Shown here: positions 1 to 11,495 of the stretch, piece by piece
Layout: the number at the start of each line of letters is the position of its first letter
How positions within the stretch are numbered: position 1 is the first letter of the stretch
NCBI GenBank assembly: GCA_037176885.1
Contig: JAWWNJ010000095.1
Span: 744,001 to 808,000 of the forward strand
Length of the DNA: 64,000 nt
Source of the DNA: Favolaschia claudopus
Taxonomy: Eukaryota; Basidiomycota; Agaricomycetes; Agaricales; Mycenaceae
Direction of reading: 5' to 3'
Program-made: the position numbers and the translations under genes
Notes under the pieces: generated by a model
Seen by the model: only the letters and a program-made list of their open reading frames with translations
The model's database searches: none
Told to the model about the DNA's origin: nothing

Positions 1-1444
1 ATCCTCCGGCAAAAACCAGCAAGCTAGCGAGGGAAAAATCAGCGAATTTCCTTTTATAATAAGTTTTATTTCCTTTTTGGGCTGCATAAGATGAGCGTTG
101 CTTTGATGTGTTCGCCGGGTTCTTCCGGTCCAACTGCGAGTTGTCACGACTCAACTCACGACTCACAAGAGTTGCCAGCCTTCTCCAGCATCTACTTGGC
201 TTTTGCAAGTTTTCTGGTTTTACCCATCTTCGACGGGGGTATTGTGTCCCAATCCATGATGGGTCACGAAGGGTTCTAGTCTGGAGAGCACACTGTCCTC
301 GCAAAATCTAAAGGGCTACATAGCGCTGTTGACCTTTGACGCCATCTAACCCATTGTTATGTGTTTTCGTAACTCTTGGTCGGGGCGGCGGCTTAGCGCT
401 TATCAACTGTGGTCGCTCAGCACCTACCGTCGACTCAAATCAGCTCTGCTGGAACTCTCTCGATACTTTCAGCTTTCTTCCTTCATTTGTGACTATGGTT
501 TTCATCATGCCAACGTGCGGTACATGTTCCGACTTCGGATACCGACGCGCCTCGGGTGCTTTTCTTCGTTTACCTTTTCCCATAAGGCCGACGTGTGCAA
601 AACAGAATCTAACTTGGAAGTTAGCGGTCGAGGCTGGCGTGGATGATCTCTGTTTGAATTGCTTCGCTGGATTTTTCGTTGATCTTCTTATCCTTAAACC
701 GTGATTTCCTCTTGTTTCGAGGTTAGGCTAGATTGCATCGGCTGTGCCTCCCCTGACCCCTGCTACACGATGTCAATGATCACCTCCGTAGCAGCGTAGC
801 TGACCTTGAAATTGGCATTGGGGGAATGGCTCGATCTTCTGCGGCTACTGCCAGTGGACTCTGGACTTGTCATATCACTCCAAAAAACTCGTCTTACCAG
901 GGCCAGGAACTTGTCTTGGGGAGATAAAGTTTCCGCACCAGTTTCCACCCTTCGGAAACCGTTCGTGAATCCAATTGTTTCCGCAACAGTTTCCAGAGTC
1001 GGAAACCTTGTGGAAAACAAAATCGGAACAGTTTCCGGGGGGGGGGTGGAAACTGTTGCGGTCTCCCAGACGAATTCCCCCCCATCGAGAATACCTATTT
1101 TTTCGGAGTGTATAATGCGCCAAGATGCATTGTCTGCATGCGTGTCCGGAGGATTGGGAAGTTCTGTGAACCGTGGCCGGAGTTCTCCCTTGGATCATGA
1201 ACTACTGTACGTCGATAACATGGTTTTGGCCATTCGTGAATTTGTTAGTATCCTCTTGAGTATCCTATCATCCTCAATCCATGATGAGATACTTGAATCT
1301 TTGAGTTCCGGGCCGATCGCGATTCGCTATTGCAGCTCGATTCAGAATTTGTGCGACTGGCTTGGCTCAACCCTAACCCTAATACTAACTAAACTTTCCT
1401 TGCACTCAACCATCTTGTTCTTTCTGGTTGATAGCGCCCCAGTC
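1..1444. other. Intergenic, no gene recognised
   Basis: No coding region is convincing here. Between about 900 and 1061 there are several copies of a GTTTCC(A/G)CA-type motif in both orientations, including a 15-bp perfect inverted pair (CCGCAACAGTTTCCA at 981-995 and its complement at 1047-1061) next to a run of ten G. The last 80 bases are the promoter of the methyltransferase gene that starts at 1445. Confidence 0.5.
1371..1382. promoter_or_regulatory. Telobox-like motif upstream of HPM1
   Basis: CCCTAACCCTAA lies about 62 bases before the predicted ATG of the histidine methyltransferase gene. Two telomere-type units in a promoter are known binding sites of Tbf1/telobox factors in fungi, often near translation-related genes. 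The position fits, but the motif is short and could be chance. Confidence 0.3.
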
Positions 1445-2639
1445 ATGTTCAGTTTCGATTTCGACTTGGAGGATGATCCTCTTGAACCTACAAAAGGCGT
1501 AGCCGCTGCTCTCCCAGCTCCCCAGTCTGACCCAGTGGTGGAGCTTTCACTTTCCCATTTGGTATGTCATCTACATTTTTTTTTGGTTTCGTGCGCTGAG
1601 AGCCGAGCCATCGCCAGCTCGATTCACTACCTTCCCGTATCTCGTATTCCCCCGTTTCGATTCCTCTATCAAGTGGCAAGATTGCTGCTCTTTCGCGACG
1701 GGACTTGTTCGATGCACGATTTCAACTCATTTCCGAAGGAACAGACGATACGGATGGGGCACCTGGGCTTGATTTTTTGGATGCACCTTCCGATCTCGTT
1801 CCAGGCGTTTACGAAGGAGGTTTGAAGACATGGGAGTGCAGTCTCGATCTGGTCGGATACCTCGATAGTCTCCCTGATTCAAGCGAGACGCGATTGCCGG
1901 GAAAGCGCATACTCGAGGCAAGCCGCATATTCAGGCCGACCACCACGTCATTTACTCGGGGTCTAGGTTGGCTGTGGCACTGGCATACCGTCCGTGTTTC
2001 TTCTCTCGCGCCTCTTCTGCGAGCAGTCCAACGTCGACTGCCATGTACACCTTCAAGACTATAATTCTTCCGTGCTGGAGCTCATAACATTTCCGAACAT
2101 TGTCCTGGCTTGGTGTACGCGCCTCAAGACTCTTTCTGTGCGGTTCGCTGAACTTGCGCTTGCCAGACATGTCGCCCTCTTCGGCTGAATACCGCGCTTC
2201 GGAAGATGACGTCGAATACCCGCCTCCAGATCCCGCTGTCGCAGGAGAGCTCTCGATTACCCCGGCTCTGAAGAATGCCTTCACAGCCTCTATCTCAAAG
2301 CTCGGGATAGGTCTCGCATTCTTCTCGGGTTCATGGGACTCCCTCACATTACGTCTCCGAACTGAAGGAACAAAATACGACGTGGTGCTAACCTCCGAGA
2401 CAATATACCGGACGGACTCTCTCCCGGCACTGATACAGCTGCTTTATCAAGCGTGCATCGACGAGGCGGCCCTGTGTCTGGTCGCTGCGAAGGTCTTGTA
2501 TTTCGGCGTCGGGGGCGGTGTGTCTGAATTTGCGAGGACCCTTCAGTCTAATGCTTTGGAGTGCTGTGGTCGCGCCGAGACGGTGTGGGAGCGGAAAGTG
2601 GGAGTAGGCCGAGAAATCATGCGAATACATTGGGTTTGA
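1445..2639 (+). CDS. HPM1: Protein-histidine N-methyltransferase (HPM1/METTL18 family)
   Basis: This SAM-dependent enzyme is known in yeast and human to methylate a histidine of ribosomal protein uL3 (Rpl3). Four exons give 345 aa, close to the yeast and human length: 1445-1561, 1618-1917, 1967-2114, 2167-2639. All junction phases agree. The N-terminus MFSFDFDLEDDPLE matches the family's Phe/Asp-rich start. LPSRISYSP, RRDLFDARFQLISE and DLVPGVYEGGLKTWEC follow in family order. Motif I reads KRILEVGCGTGIPS across the exon 2/3 junction. Later come LQDYNSSVLE, LTSETIYRTDSLP and VAAKVLYFGVGGGVSEF. Intron 2 (1918-1966) starts with GC (GAG|GCAAGC), a GC-AG intron; without it motif I is frameshifted. 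The stop is 122 bases from the converging end of TPR copy A. The assignment is firm; the Rpl3 substrate is by family. Confidence 0.93.
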
Positions 2640-4420
2640 CTCGTCAATATTGGAGCGATGCACTAAACTATCGTCGGCAGCACCAACACCAACGAACAAT
2701 AACGTCCATCTCAACCTAGATTGTCAACAAAAGCCAACACATTTCAGTAACACGAAGGGATTCAGATCATCCTGTTATACATGACAGCGAACAAAATTGC
2801 GAGTAATATCCACCAAAGAATGTCCACCGGCGTACTCCGCATGCTCAGTCTGATTTCTACCAAGTGGCTGAAGGCGTCATGCCCCGGCACATCCCTCCCG
2901 GCGAAGGCGATTAAAGCGCCAAGCACCACACCCACCACACCACACAGAACGGCGATCGGAATATAGCGAAGGGTGCTTGTAGACGGGGCTTTGGAGAGAC
3001 TTGTGTCGGTTTGCGCTATAACGATCGCCGTCGACGCAGTCTCTTCCGGCAGTGTAACCTCGCCTTTGACTTCGAGCTCGGGTTCTGGCTTCAGACTCGA
3101 AGCAGACGCATCGGCGGTCGCTATGGACATGAGCAACGGGACTGTCCCAGCGTCGCCGCTCCCTTGAAACCCACTTGTGTTTCGACATTCGTCCGCTTCA
3201 CTCAGCGTTTTCACAACATCGCTTTCGATCGCGGCGTTCCCCAGAGCATTGCGAGGTTCCCACTCCCACCAATCCAAGGCGTCGTCGCTGTTCCCCAATT
3301 CCTCGAAGTCCTCCAATATCCACTTCGGCTCAGGAGGCAGAGACGCGAACTTCCTTCGAGCTTCCGCAGACTCGATGCTTGCGGCAGACGCGCCACTGAC
3401 GTCCTGCATCTTTATGAGGTAGCCTCCAAGTTCATCTAATGCGTCGGCGAGGGCTGGGAGGAAATAGGCCTCAGGCTCAACGACCTTTCGCAGAATGTCA
3501 ACGGCTTCCTCGCAGGCGGCGATGGCGTCATGCGGACGGACGAGAGTCCATAAAATTGAAGCTTGATGGCGAAGGCTGCTAGCGAGAGTGGGCAGGTGTC
3601 TCGGGGCCAATGTAGCGAGTTGACGGTATAGGTCAATGGCGTGTTGGCCGTTCGTGAGTGCTTGCTCGCTATCACCAGAGGCAGCCAGTCGCAGGGACAA
3701 TGCAAAGAACGCGTTTCCGCCCAGTTCCTCCTCTCTAATCGTGAATAGAAAGGTATCCCACATCTTTTCCGCGTTCTGGGTATATGATGATATCGCTTTT
3801 TGGGCGGTTTCAAGGGCCTTCTCCTGCTGTCCGACTGCGGCTAAGCAGTTTGAAAGAATAGCCCACGAATGAATTTGCGTCCATAGCAGGTCTTTGTCCG
3901 CGTCCTCGCAAGCCGCGACAACTAGTTCGGCGTTCTCCAACGCTTTCTGCGGTTGCTCCAGAGCACTCCATGTTAGGATGAGCTCGGTGAGAAGCGAATA
4001 AAAATAGAAGTTGATATATCGAACATCGTTCAGATATACCTGAATTGCTCTGTTGACGAAGTGCAGAGCTTCAAAGTGTCGTCCGATGCGCCGAAGGATG
4101 CGTGCCCGATCAATGCAACCAAGAACACATTTGGTGTCATCTACTTCGTCGAAGGTCATGCACGCCGTCTGCTGTGCGCAACCAATCGCTGCAGATAGTC
4201 GGGCTGCATCGAAAAGGGCGAAAATCTGGAGCCTTTGAAATCTTTCCAGCCAAGGAGCAGCAGCCGTGACGGCGGATACTTGAGTTTGGAGGTACTCGGC
4301 GACAACCCGACAGAAATCGAAGCTATCGTCTAGAAGCCCCATTCTCAAAGAGCGTACACAGACGTCATAAAGGGTTCCGACAAAAAGATAGAACCCTTCC
4401 GAATCAATCACTGCGTTCCG

Positions 4421-5936
4421 ACCCTTCCTAAACTGAGGGTGAGGTTAGCCAACCTACACTGAGCTCAACTGGGATCTGTGTCTAGCCAACTAGACGGACT
4501 CTATGCAGCTCAGTCTAGCTCAGTGAATCTTAGTTTAGCCGATTGTAGGTCTGTGTAGCTCAGCGTATCGGCTTAGACCGAGCTACGCTAACTTTTTTTA
4601 CCTGTACTATGCCTCCTAGACGGAGTTCAGCACATCTTGAGACGGCCATTCATGATTTTTTTTTTCACCTGGTATCACGATTTGACCATCTTCCAATCAT
4701 GATGATCATCACATAATTTCACATTGAGACCAGTGAAAAGCTCCTGCCAGGGGAGATGGTAAGTTTAGATGTGCAGAGCTATTCTGGGATCACCTACACA
4801 TACCTCTACTGAGCTGCACTCAGCTAAATCCATGTCCGTTTAGACGTCTCGCAGACACCTCTTTCCAGCTAAAAATACCCAGCGCGAAGGCAACTAAACG
4901 GACGCTGTGTAGTGACGTACGCTCACCTCACAGTGACATGTCATCAGCTCGGCTGACTCTGTTTAGGCGACCCCGGAACGCAGTGAATGGGGACGGCGGA
5001 TGCGCGAAAGTTTCGGCCAAATACTGATGTTGTGGGCATCCCAAAAGAGAAAATTGAAATAATCCCAAAAAGGAAGGAGGGAGAGGGAAGGAAAAGAGCG
5101 AGAGAAGAATCTCACTTGTAGCTCGGAGGATGGGCTGAGAGGCTTTCTGAACCCAGAACCTGGGTGCTGGGATGTTCAATAAAATTTTCTCCGCCTGCGG
5201 CGCGCCGTCTAGGATTTGTGCACACTAGGCACGTGCACCACGGCAATACTGCTCAAAATTGCCCGATTCGATTATTTTGGATGCTCGGCAGCCGCCGATG
5301 CCAAATAGTGAATCCTAAAATGGTTTATTCAGGCCGGCAAACAGCGAAAGTCACACAGGTCACTGAATGTGACATCGAATCAAACTCATCATTTTAACCG
5401 AATCGCGTCGCTGCAGGCGGCTCGAGCGGAATTGAAGGTCACAAAGAGCTCAAAATGAGTCTCGACCGCGCTTCAACTACTCTATTTACAGTCGCTGTGA
5501 TTCCTGGTACCCCAGAAAATTTTGAAACACCGCTAACTGCTTACTTCGAGCTTTGTGTTGATTTCCTACTAGGCCTAAGACTGTTTCTTTTGTCAAGACC
5601 TTTGCGTCTCACTGTCTAGCGCGTGAAACCCACTTTTATCACTGTGGTTCCAGGCCCAAAATCGATACAACACTCAATTACCCACGGAATTATGGGCGCT
5701 GTGCCCAATGCCAGCTACTGCTACAGTTTCATCAGATAGATAGTCATTGTGTGTTCATACATACATCAAGAAATGCGAATGGACTCAAGAGAAAATCGGA
5801 GAACAGTGCATTGAACTGAAAATTGAACTCGGATGAGTCGGATGGCACGGAGGATCACGGAATTCCCAAAACGGCCTGATTCTTACATAATCATCACTAT
5901 TACTGCAGTATTTGCCCACAGCACCAGTATTTACCC
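4421..5936. mobile_element. About 1.5 kb insertion inside TPR copy A
   Basis: Comparison with copies B, D and E fixes the boundaries to within a few bases: coding sequence stops after AACTTT (minus strand, 5937) and resumes with CGGAACGCAG (4420). The insert has no convincing ORF. Its first 500 bases carry many short copies, in both orientations, of a motif like AGCTCAGT/TAGCTCAG, with GTGAGGT near 4439 facing ACCTCAC near 4929. That resembles subterminal repeats of a small non-autonomous DNA element. No clear target duplication or perfect terminal repeat was found, so the class is undetermined. Confidence 0.6.
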
Positions 5937-7906
5937 AAAGTTTCTGACAGCTTCTGCTATCACCTGGAGTAGAAGAGCATGCTCTGCTCCGGAAAGGAAG
6001 GGAAGGGCCCTTTCGGTAATGTGGAGAACACAGTAGAAACTCAACATGTTAAAAGCTGGCTCGTGTTTCACAATATGAAGGGCATCCATGGCAGGGAGAA
6101 AATGCGCAATGAAGATACTTTGTATCAAAGGAGCAACGTTGTCCCACGCCGCCCATGCCATGGTGCAGTAAAATCGGAGGGTTTCCTCTACCGTAGAGGG
6201 GTGGAGCTGCATTGGCCTAGTGATGTTCAGTGCAGGCGGCGGGGAAGCACTTGTAGGTTCCAAAAACCTGCGCATAGTGTTCATGCAAAGGATGCCACAA
6301 TCCTGCTGCGAGAAATAGGTGTAGGCGTGCAGGAGATAGAGAAATTGACATGAAAATTCTAACGGGTAGATGGAGGCGAGATCACGAAAGAGGGCAACAC
6401 ACTCTGCCAACATGGCAAGTGAAAGGCGACCTCCCTCTGCCTCCTTGCTAATCGCATCGATGAATGAATCGATGCATTCTCCAGACGGAGGTTGTCCAGA
6501 TACTGCGAGACGGCATGCCATTTCGAAGCCTTCTTTAAAGGCTTTGTAAGAGTCGAAGGGCCGGTTTAGCGAAGATTGAATCCGAGCGGAGACTAGAAAT
6601 GCATCACAACACCTCACTGCCTCAACCTCCTGCGCTGGCGTCAAAAACGAGGATTCAATCAAGTCCTTCACCATGGACTGCGCCAAGGACACTGCGTCTT
6701 GGGCTGCAGAGAGTGCAGTCATGTTCTTCTCCGCTTTATGAAGGTTTTGTGCCAAGGAGACCATTGAGTTCAGAGTTCCGGAGCGATTGTTTGCTTCAGG
6801 CAATGATTCGGAAAGATGTAGCCAGAGGTCGAGAGACTTTCGACTGAATATAACAGCCGAGTCAAACTCGGACCGACTGTGGTGTGCATAGGAAAGATTG
6901 CAGAGTGCATCCGCAACTTGGGGTATGATTCCATGGCTATAGCCTTTATCAGCCGCATAGTGAAGGAGCTGGATTCGCAGGTGGGCCCAGGCAATGGCTT
7001 CGGAATGCATTCCGATCTTGAGGAGACCACCATCAAGAAAATCATTCATGACACCTATCAGCGACTCCAGTGATACTACATGGGCGCCGCCACTGACTTC
7101 AAGAACAAGTCCCAGGATTTGATGAAGTATATGTGAGGAGGACGTGAACATGAAGACATATGTCACTTCCTCTGAGTCAAACAGTGGGCTTTGAAGTGAC
7201 AAATTGTCACAGGCAACCAATCGTTCCAGTGAGGTCACCAGGGATTGCAGTTGTGCGGAAAGATATTGGGACTCCAGACTCTGAAAGGTTGGATCCTTCA
7301 CAAGGTATGAGCTTGAATCATTGGAAAGGCTGTATGAACTCACATCCGATATAATCTCAACTGCTTGGGCTAATTTATGCTGCCCGAAGTCGGATTCGAG
7401 CAATAATCGCGCCATTAAGGCTTCGAGACGACGAGCTTTGACTTGACTCTCCACATTGTCAACGATCATTCGCTGTTCCATCCGTAAAGTGGTATGCGCG
7501 ATTTCAGACGCGACATATTCGGTACGAGCAGCTGAGACGGCCTTGGTGTATGGAACGGGAATGAGTGCCTCGTTCGTCGACCACAGTATCATGCGCGAAC
7601 GACTCACAGTAAATTGGAGGTAGCATTTGTTCACGTGTTCCCTGAGACGCGCGATTTTCTTTTCTAGATCGTCACGCTTCCTCCAGGCTTTGAACTGTGA
7701 ACCAATCGCTCGCAATCCAGGAAGTCTAACTTGCGTATTCCGAATACATTCGGCATGTACGTGCAGCATCTCCCTGGTTTCCAATTTTACAACGAGAAAG
7801 ATAAGAAACATGGACCTTACGCCTTTAGACTTTCCAAATCACTCAGTAATCTCGGCGCAAGAAGAGCGTCCTCTTTTCCTCGTGTAAGATTTGCGAGATT
7901 GTGCAG

Positions 7907-7954
7907 TGTGCGAGCGACATCTTGTGCGAGCGACATCTTGTGCGAGCGACATCT
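7907..7954. repeat. 16-bp unit in three perfect tandem copies
   Basis: TGTGCGAGCGACATCT is repeated at 7907-7922, 7923-7938 and 7939-7954, followed by half a unit. Copy B has a single unit at the homologous place. Because 32 extra bases are not a multiple of three, the duplication frameshifts exon 2 of TPR copy A. Confidence 0.95.
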
Positions 7955-8130
7955 TGTGCGAGCTCCCTAATCTGTCGTCGATTTTCGCCAACCTAGAGAC
8001 TGTTCAGCATAGACTCGCTGATCAGGAGCTGTCATGCCTTTTCTATAGAGCTACGGATGCCTTCGCCGAGTTCAATAAGATCCTTGACGAAGGTTGAGAG
8101 TGTGATGAATGTGGTTACTGGTTCCAGCAT

Positions 8131-8744
8131 TATCGAAACGCGGCGAGAGAGAGAAAGAGTCTGAGTGGAGATGGGCGGTAGGTAAGGGGAGGCGGAAACA
8201 TTGAATATTTGTATGGCACTGCCGGGTTACAGCTCTATTCTTGCAGTGGCCGTGGTGCTAAGCAGGTGTATTCTATCAGAACGTATACTATTAGTATGAT
8301 TAGTGCCGAGAGCGAGCTCAAAAGATAAAGAGAAGGGATCGAACAGCAACACAAAGGAACTTTACCCGAGAGCTGGGCGTATTCTTCGAAATCCCCGAGA
8401 GCTGGGCGTATTCTGCAATGTGCCCAAGGGCGACCTGTGGTTCAGCATACGACAAGCACATGAATATCTCTCGATAAAACGAGTTGTGGTTGTGAAAAGG
8501 TTGTCGGTAAATTGAACACGTCCATCGGATGTAGTTCATATTTCTTCATCCTAAGAGAGTCCGAACTTCAGTTGACAACGAATAAATACATTGAGGAAGG
8601 AATCGGAAAGGAAGGAGGCTAGTAAAAACCTGGGGTTAGGGTTTATATACGTTTGAACAACAACTCGAACGCCGCCACGATGTTCAAGCCTGGCGATAAA
8701 TTCAATCCATATGATCCGGGTACTCTATTCCTCTACTATTATAG
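8131..8744. other. Divergent intergenic region between copy A and the TPR co-chaperone gene
   Basis: Bases 8131-8335 are the promoter of copy A. They align with the promoter of copy B (21440-21641) in inverse orientation, with the same CT-rich block and the sequence around GTATACGTTCTGATAGAATA. A 21-bp direct repeat lies at 8365-8385 and 8394-8414 (both read CCCGAGAGCTGGGCGTATTC plus T). A telobox (TTAGGGTTT) is at 8636-8644. Confidence 0.6.
8636..8644. promoter_or_regulatory. Telobox (TTAGGGTTT) upstream of TPR co-chaperone gene
   Basis: An exact TTAGGGTTT telobox, preceded by GG, lies about 100 bases before the predicted ATG at 8745. Together with the motif at 1371 it is the second telomere-type motif in a promoter in this window. 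Regulation through it is inference. Confidence 0.3.
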
Positions 8745-9518
8745 ATGCGGCAGCTCAAAGCCAAAAAAGCCGCCTTTGATCTCGGTCTCGACGGACCTCA
8801 GCAGCGGGCAACCGCCGGTACTAGCCCAATGTCGTCAGACATGCTCAAAAACCCATCCCAGATGGAAGCGATCTTGAAAATGATGCTGCGCGAGAGCGCA
8901 GCGGAGCGCGAACGCACGGGAGAAACCCCGCAAGAACAAATGATGCGCGAGAAACGCGAATGGGCTGAAGCGGACGCGAAGAGCGCCCTGCTCAAAATCC
9001 AAGGAAATGACGCGTTCAAGGCTGGTGATTACCACTCTGCTTTCGTTCTTTATACGGCCTGCATGCATCTATCTGGCCATGAACCGCTTTATTTCTTGAA
9101 CAGAGCTGCCGTTGCTTTGAGTGAGCCAGACCGCCAGCATCCATCTCCTTGTTTACTCGACTCATTGTTACTCGATATACTTATAGAATTGAAGCTATAT
9201 AAAACTGCGGCGGAAGACGCGCTCCTCGCAACGAAAAAGGGAGATTACAATGCGGCTAAAGCCCACTTTCGTCGTGGTCAAGCCAAATTCTTCCTCGGTG
9301 ATTGGACTGAGGCAGAAAAAGAATATCAAATAGCGCTCGAGCTTCAGCCCGGAGATCCCAGCATTCTCGAACGAGTGGATGAATTGAAGAAAGTGCAGTC
9401 TCTGTCGGCCGATGAGCAGGCCGCTTGGATCGCCGCGCAGAAACCCGCCACGGAATCTGATATCTTCGGAGGGTCAGGCGAGTTGCAGCGAAAAGTCAAG
9501 GAGATTTTGAATCGTTGA
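8745..9518 (+). CDS. Small TPR co-chaperone-like protein
   Basis: Two exons, 8745-9120 and 9187-9518, give 235 aa. The 66-bp GT-AG intron has no in-frame stop and could be missed, but splicing restores the TPR helix NRAAVALKLKLYKTAAEDA. An N-terminal charged coiled region (EAILKMMLRESAAERERTGE, then REKREWAEADAKSALLK) leads into three TPR units. These begin near residues 75 (IQGNDAFKAGDYHSAFVLYT), 110 and 150 (AKAHFRRGQAKFFLGDWTEA). A basic end follows. This layout fits TPR adaptors that bind Hsp70/Hsp90 tails or act in complex assembly; the partner cannot be named. The ATG chosen starts MRQLKAKKAA. An upstream exon starting MFKPGDKFNPYDP near 8680 is possible but needs an unusually short intron. 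It is unrelated to the large TPR family. Confidence 0.8.
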   Translation: MRQLKAKKAAFDLGLDGPQQRATAGTSPMSSDMLKNPSQMEAILKMMLRESAAERERTGETPQEQMMREKREWAEADAKSALLKIQGNDAFKAGDYHSAFVLYTACMHLSGHEPLYFLNRAAVALSEPDRQHPSPCLLDSLLLDILIELKLYKTAAEDALLATKKGDYNAAKAHFRRGQAKFFLGDWTEAEKEYQIALELQPGDPSILERVDELKKVQSLSADEQAAWIAAQKPATESDIFGGSGELQRKVKEILNR

Positions 9519-9788
9519 AACTCGAGGAATCGGGCCACTTTCTATTTCTTGTCATCAGTGTTGAGATCGAAGAATCAAGAAGCATAGACAATCAGCTTCA
9601 AAATGTAAAATATCTAACTGTAGCTAGTAGCCGTGTGTGTGTATATAAAACTTCTGTCTTTCAAAATGGTGAGCTCCTTTGAAACCTCGGTCGATACCAG
9701 AGTCACGCACTCGATATTGCCAACGACTGGTGCAGAAAACTTTGACTGTTGGATGACCACGAAGAGACGAGCATCGAGTCGACTGCAG

Positions 9789-11495
9789 CTACCACTCCGG
9801 ACTCCCAGGCGGCAACGGCGCCCACGCAGTGGAATTGGTAATTCTCTGCTGCTGTGGAGGAGCGTCCGCCAACCCCGCCCAAGGCGAAAACTGCCAAAAC
9901 GGCAGCGACATATAATTCAACTCCACCTTGAGCCCACAATTATCAACAAAAGGCTGGAGGTTGGGCATGACATCCACCAGCACATGTCTCCGGAACTGTA
10001 TCTTCACCTGCTTCAACGTCGTCGACGGTGTCTGCATCCGTTTGGTGATGAACTCCAGAACCGCCTCGTCCGAGATGCTTACTTCGTTGTCCATAGCGAA
10101 CTCTTCGAGATTCGGACAAAGGCCGGGGGTAGCGAGCACCACGAGGGCGTCCTCGTCGACGGTAGGCGGCTCGGGGTCCCATCCGCCTTCGACATCCCGG
10201 ACCTTGAGGCGTTTTATGATGGGCGGCAAACAACGCAGGGTTTCGTGTAATCCAGGTTTGGAGAACAGATTCCCCTCGATATCGACGCTTTCGAGATATT
10301 CCAAGCCAGCGAAGAAAGTCGCGAGGGAGGGAGATTCTCGTGATGAACCAAGAAGGGTGAACTCGCGCAGTTCTGGAACAGAGAGATGATTTAGTATGAC
10401 CGAGACTGCGGCTGTCACAGACGAGGCGCAGCGTATTGCCAATGTATGCAGGAAGGGAAGCTCGACGTGAGCTAAAGTGTCCGGCGGTATATCAATCGAC
10501 AGATCGCTGACGACCAGCTTGCAGCAACGCAGCCCAGGACATCTCGAAATGACACGCAGGATGGAGTCAGTCAATCCCTCTTGCATCTCCCCTGTAGGTC
10601 CACCAACGACCAGCTCCGTGAGCTGGTGCCATGCCACCGGTAGCCGGTCAGGCACGAAAATACTCCCCGGCATAGTCAATTTAGAAATGCGCGCCCCTCG
10701 AAGCATCGCAAATGACCCACAATTTATCGGGACAGAAAGTATCCTATGACGGCAATACTTGAACGCCACGCTCTGCAGCAGCGGCATCTTCGTCTCGAGA
10801 TGCGACAGCACCTCCAGCACCAAAGACACCGGCGTCGTAAATACAACATCCCGCCACCTCGGCGCAAACGCCACGAACATGCGCACGAACTGCATACTGT
10901 GCTCCGTCGCGTCTTCCGGCGTGTCTTCATACTCAGGCGCACTGTGCAGCGAGAGCGACAAGGGACACTGGCCGGATCGGTCTAACCACGTCCGCGTAGC
11001 CGCAAGACGCAGCGTCGCGCGGCGTTCGAGGAACGGGCTGATGGGGTTGCGGTCATAGGCGCGGCGCGAGGGCTCGACGACGTGCAGGCTTGCCCAGAGG
11101 CGTGGGGTTGACTGGGAGATGGTTCGCCAGGACCGGCAGATGCGACCGAGGAGGAGCGGTGCTTCGGAGGCGCTCATGACGCAGTCGCGGTTCGCCGGGA
11201 GACAGGCTAGAAAGACTTCCTGGATGATGTCGAGGGGCAAGCGGCGCACGGGTGATATGAGGGCTTTGTGGGCGTCGACATGGGCCTGGAGAGCGTCGCG
11301 CTCATCGACGAGCTTGTTCAGTACGGTTTGTAACTTGGATATCTCATCACCAAGCCGTTGCAACAGTTGTGTAGGCCGAACAAGCAGGGCTTCGATGTTG
11401 CGTACTTCAGCATCTGTAGGACAATAGTTCGTTCCCAATTTCGCAGCGAATGGTGAAGGAAGAGTTGGAGAAGCCATTAACAGATTCTCACGCAT
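9789..11495 (-). CDS. F-box-like protein with N-terminal coiled coil
   Basis: One exon of 568 aa. Residues about 30-75 form a coiled coil (RNIEALLVRPTQLLQRLGDE, then NKLVDERDALQAHVDAHKAL). An F-box-like motif follows at about 75-125: RRLPLDIIQEVFLACLP ... LLLGRICRSWRTISQSTPRLW. The rest is leucine-rich and probably LRR-like (PFLHTLAIRCASSVTAAVS, VPELREFTLLGSS, LEYLESVDIEGNLF, LCPNLEEFAMDN). This is the large Agaricomycete F-box-like family, presumed substrate adaptors of SCF ubiquitin ligases; the target is unknown. The ATG at 11495 gives MRENLLMASP; the ATG at 11477 (MASPTLPSP) is equally plausible. Its neighbours offer no functional link. Confidence 0.85.
   Translation of the reverse strand: MRENLLMASPTLPSPFAAKLGTNYCPTDAEVRNIEALLVRPTQLLQRLGDEISKLQTVLNKLVDERDALQAHVDAHKALISPVRRLPLDIIQEVFLACLPANRDCVMSASEAPLLLGRICRSWRTISQSTPRLWASLHVVEPSRRAYDRNPISPFLERRATLRLAATRTWLDRSGQCPLSLSLHSAPEYEDTPEDATEHSMQFVRMFVAFAPRWRDVVFTTPVSLVLEVLSHLETKMPLLQSVAFKYCRHRILSVPINCGSFAMLRGARISKLTMPGSIFVPDRLPVAWHQLTELVVGGPTGEMQEGLTDSILRVISRCPGLRCCKLVVSDLSIDIPPDTLAHVELPFLHTLAIRCASSVTAAVSVILNHLSVPELREFTLLGSSRESPSLATFFAGLEYLESVDIEGNLFSKPGLHETLRCLPPIIKRLKVRDVEGGWDPEPPTVDEDALVVLATPGLCPNLEEFAMDNEVSISDEAVLEFITKRMQTPSTTLKQVKIQFRRHVLVDVMPNLQPFVDNCGLKVELNYMSLPFWQFSPWAGLADAPPQQQRITNSTAWAPLPPGSPEW

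Larger units (their letters stand above)
2762..8130 (-). pseudogene. TPR copy A: disrupted tail-anchored TPR gene
   Basis: Sister of intact copy B (21642-25348), about 85% alike by eye, including the promoter. It has the same first exon from the ATG at 8130, and the same GC donor for intron 1. Three breaks are visible. First, a 16-bp unit is present three times at 7907-7954 where B has one copy; the extra 32 bases shift the frame and bring an early stop. Second, the body is cut between its residues for ...AVRNF and NAVIDSE by 1.5 kb of unrelated DNA (4421-5936). Third, this leaves an N-terminal open frame at 7811-5931 and a C-terminal one at 4411-2762. The C-terminal half keeps its TPR-like helices and the membrane tail ILWWILLAILFAVMYNRMI. 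The halves are little decayed, so the damage is recent. Either half might still be expressed, but a full protein is not possible. Confidence 0.88.

Noticed and set aside
806..1825. Long plus-strand open frame of 339 codons
   Set aside because: Only its segment 1445-1561 is a real exon (start of HPM1). The rest is promoter, intron and frameshifted exon 2; the family motifs appear only after splicing.
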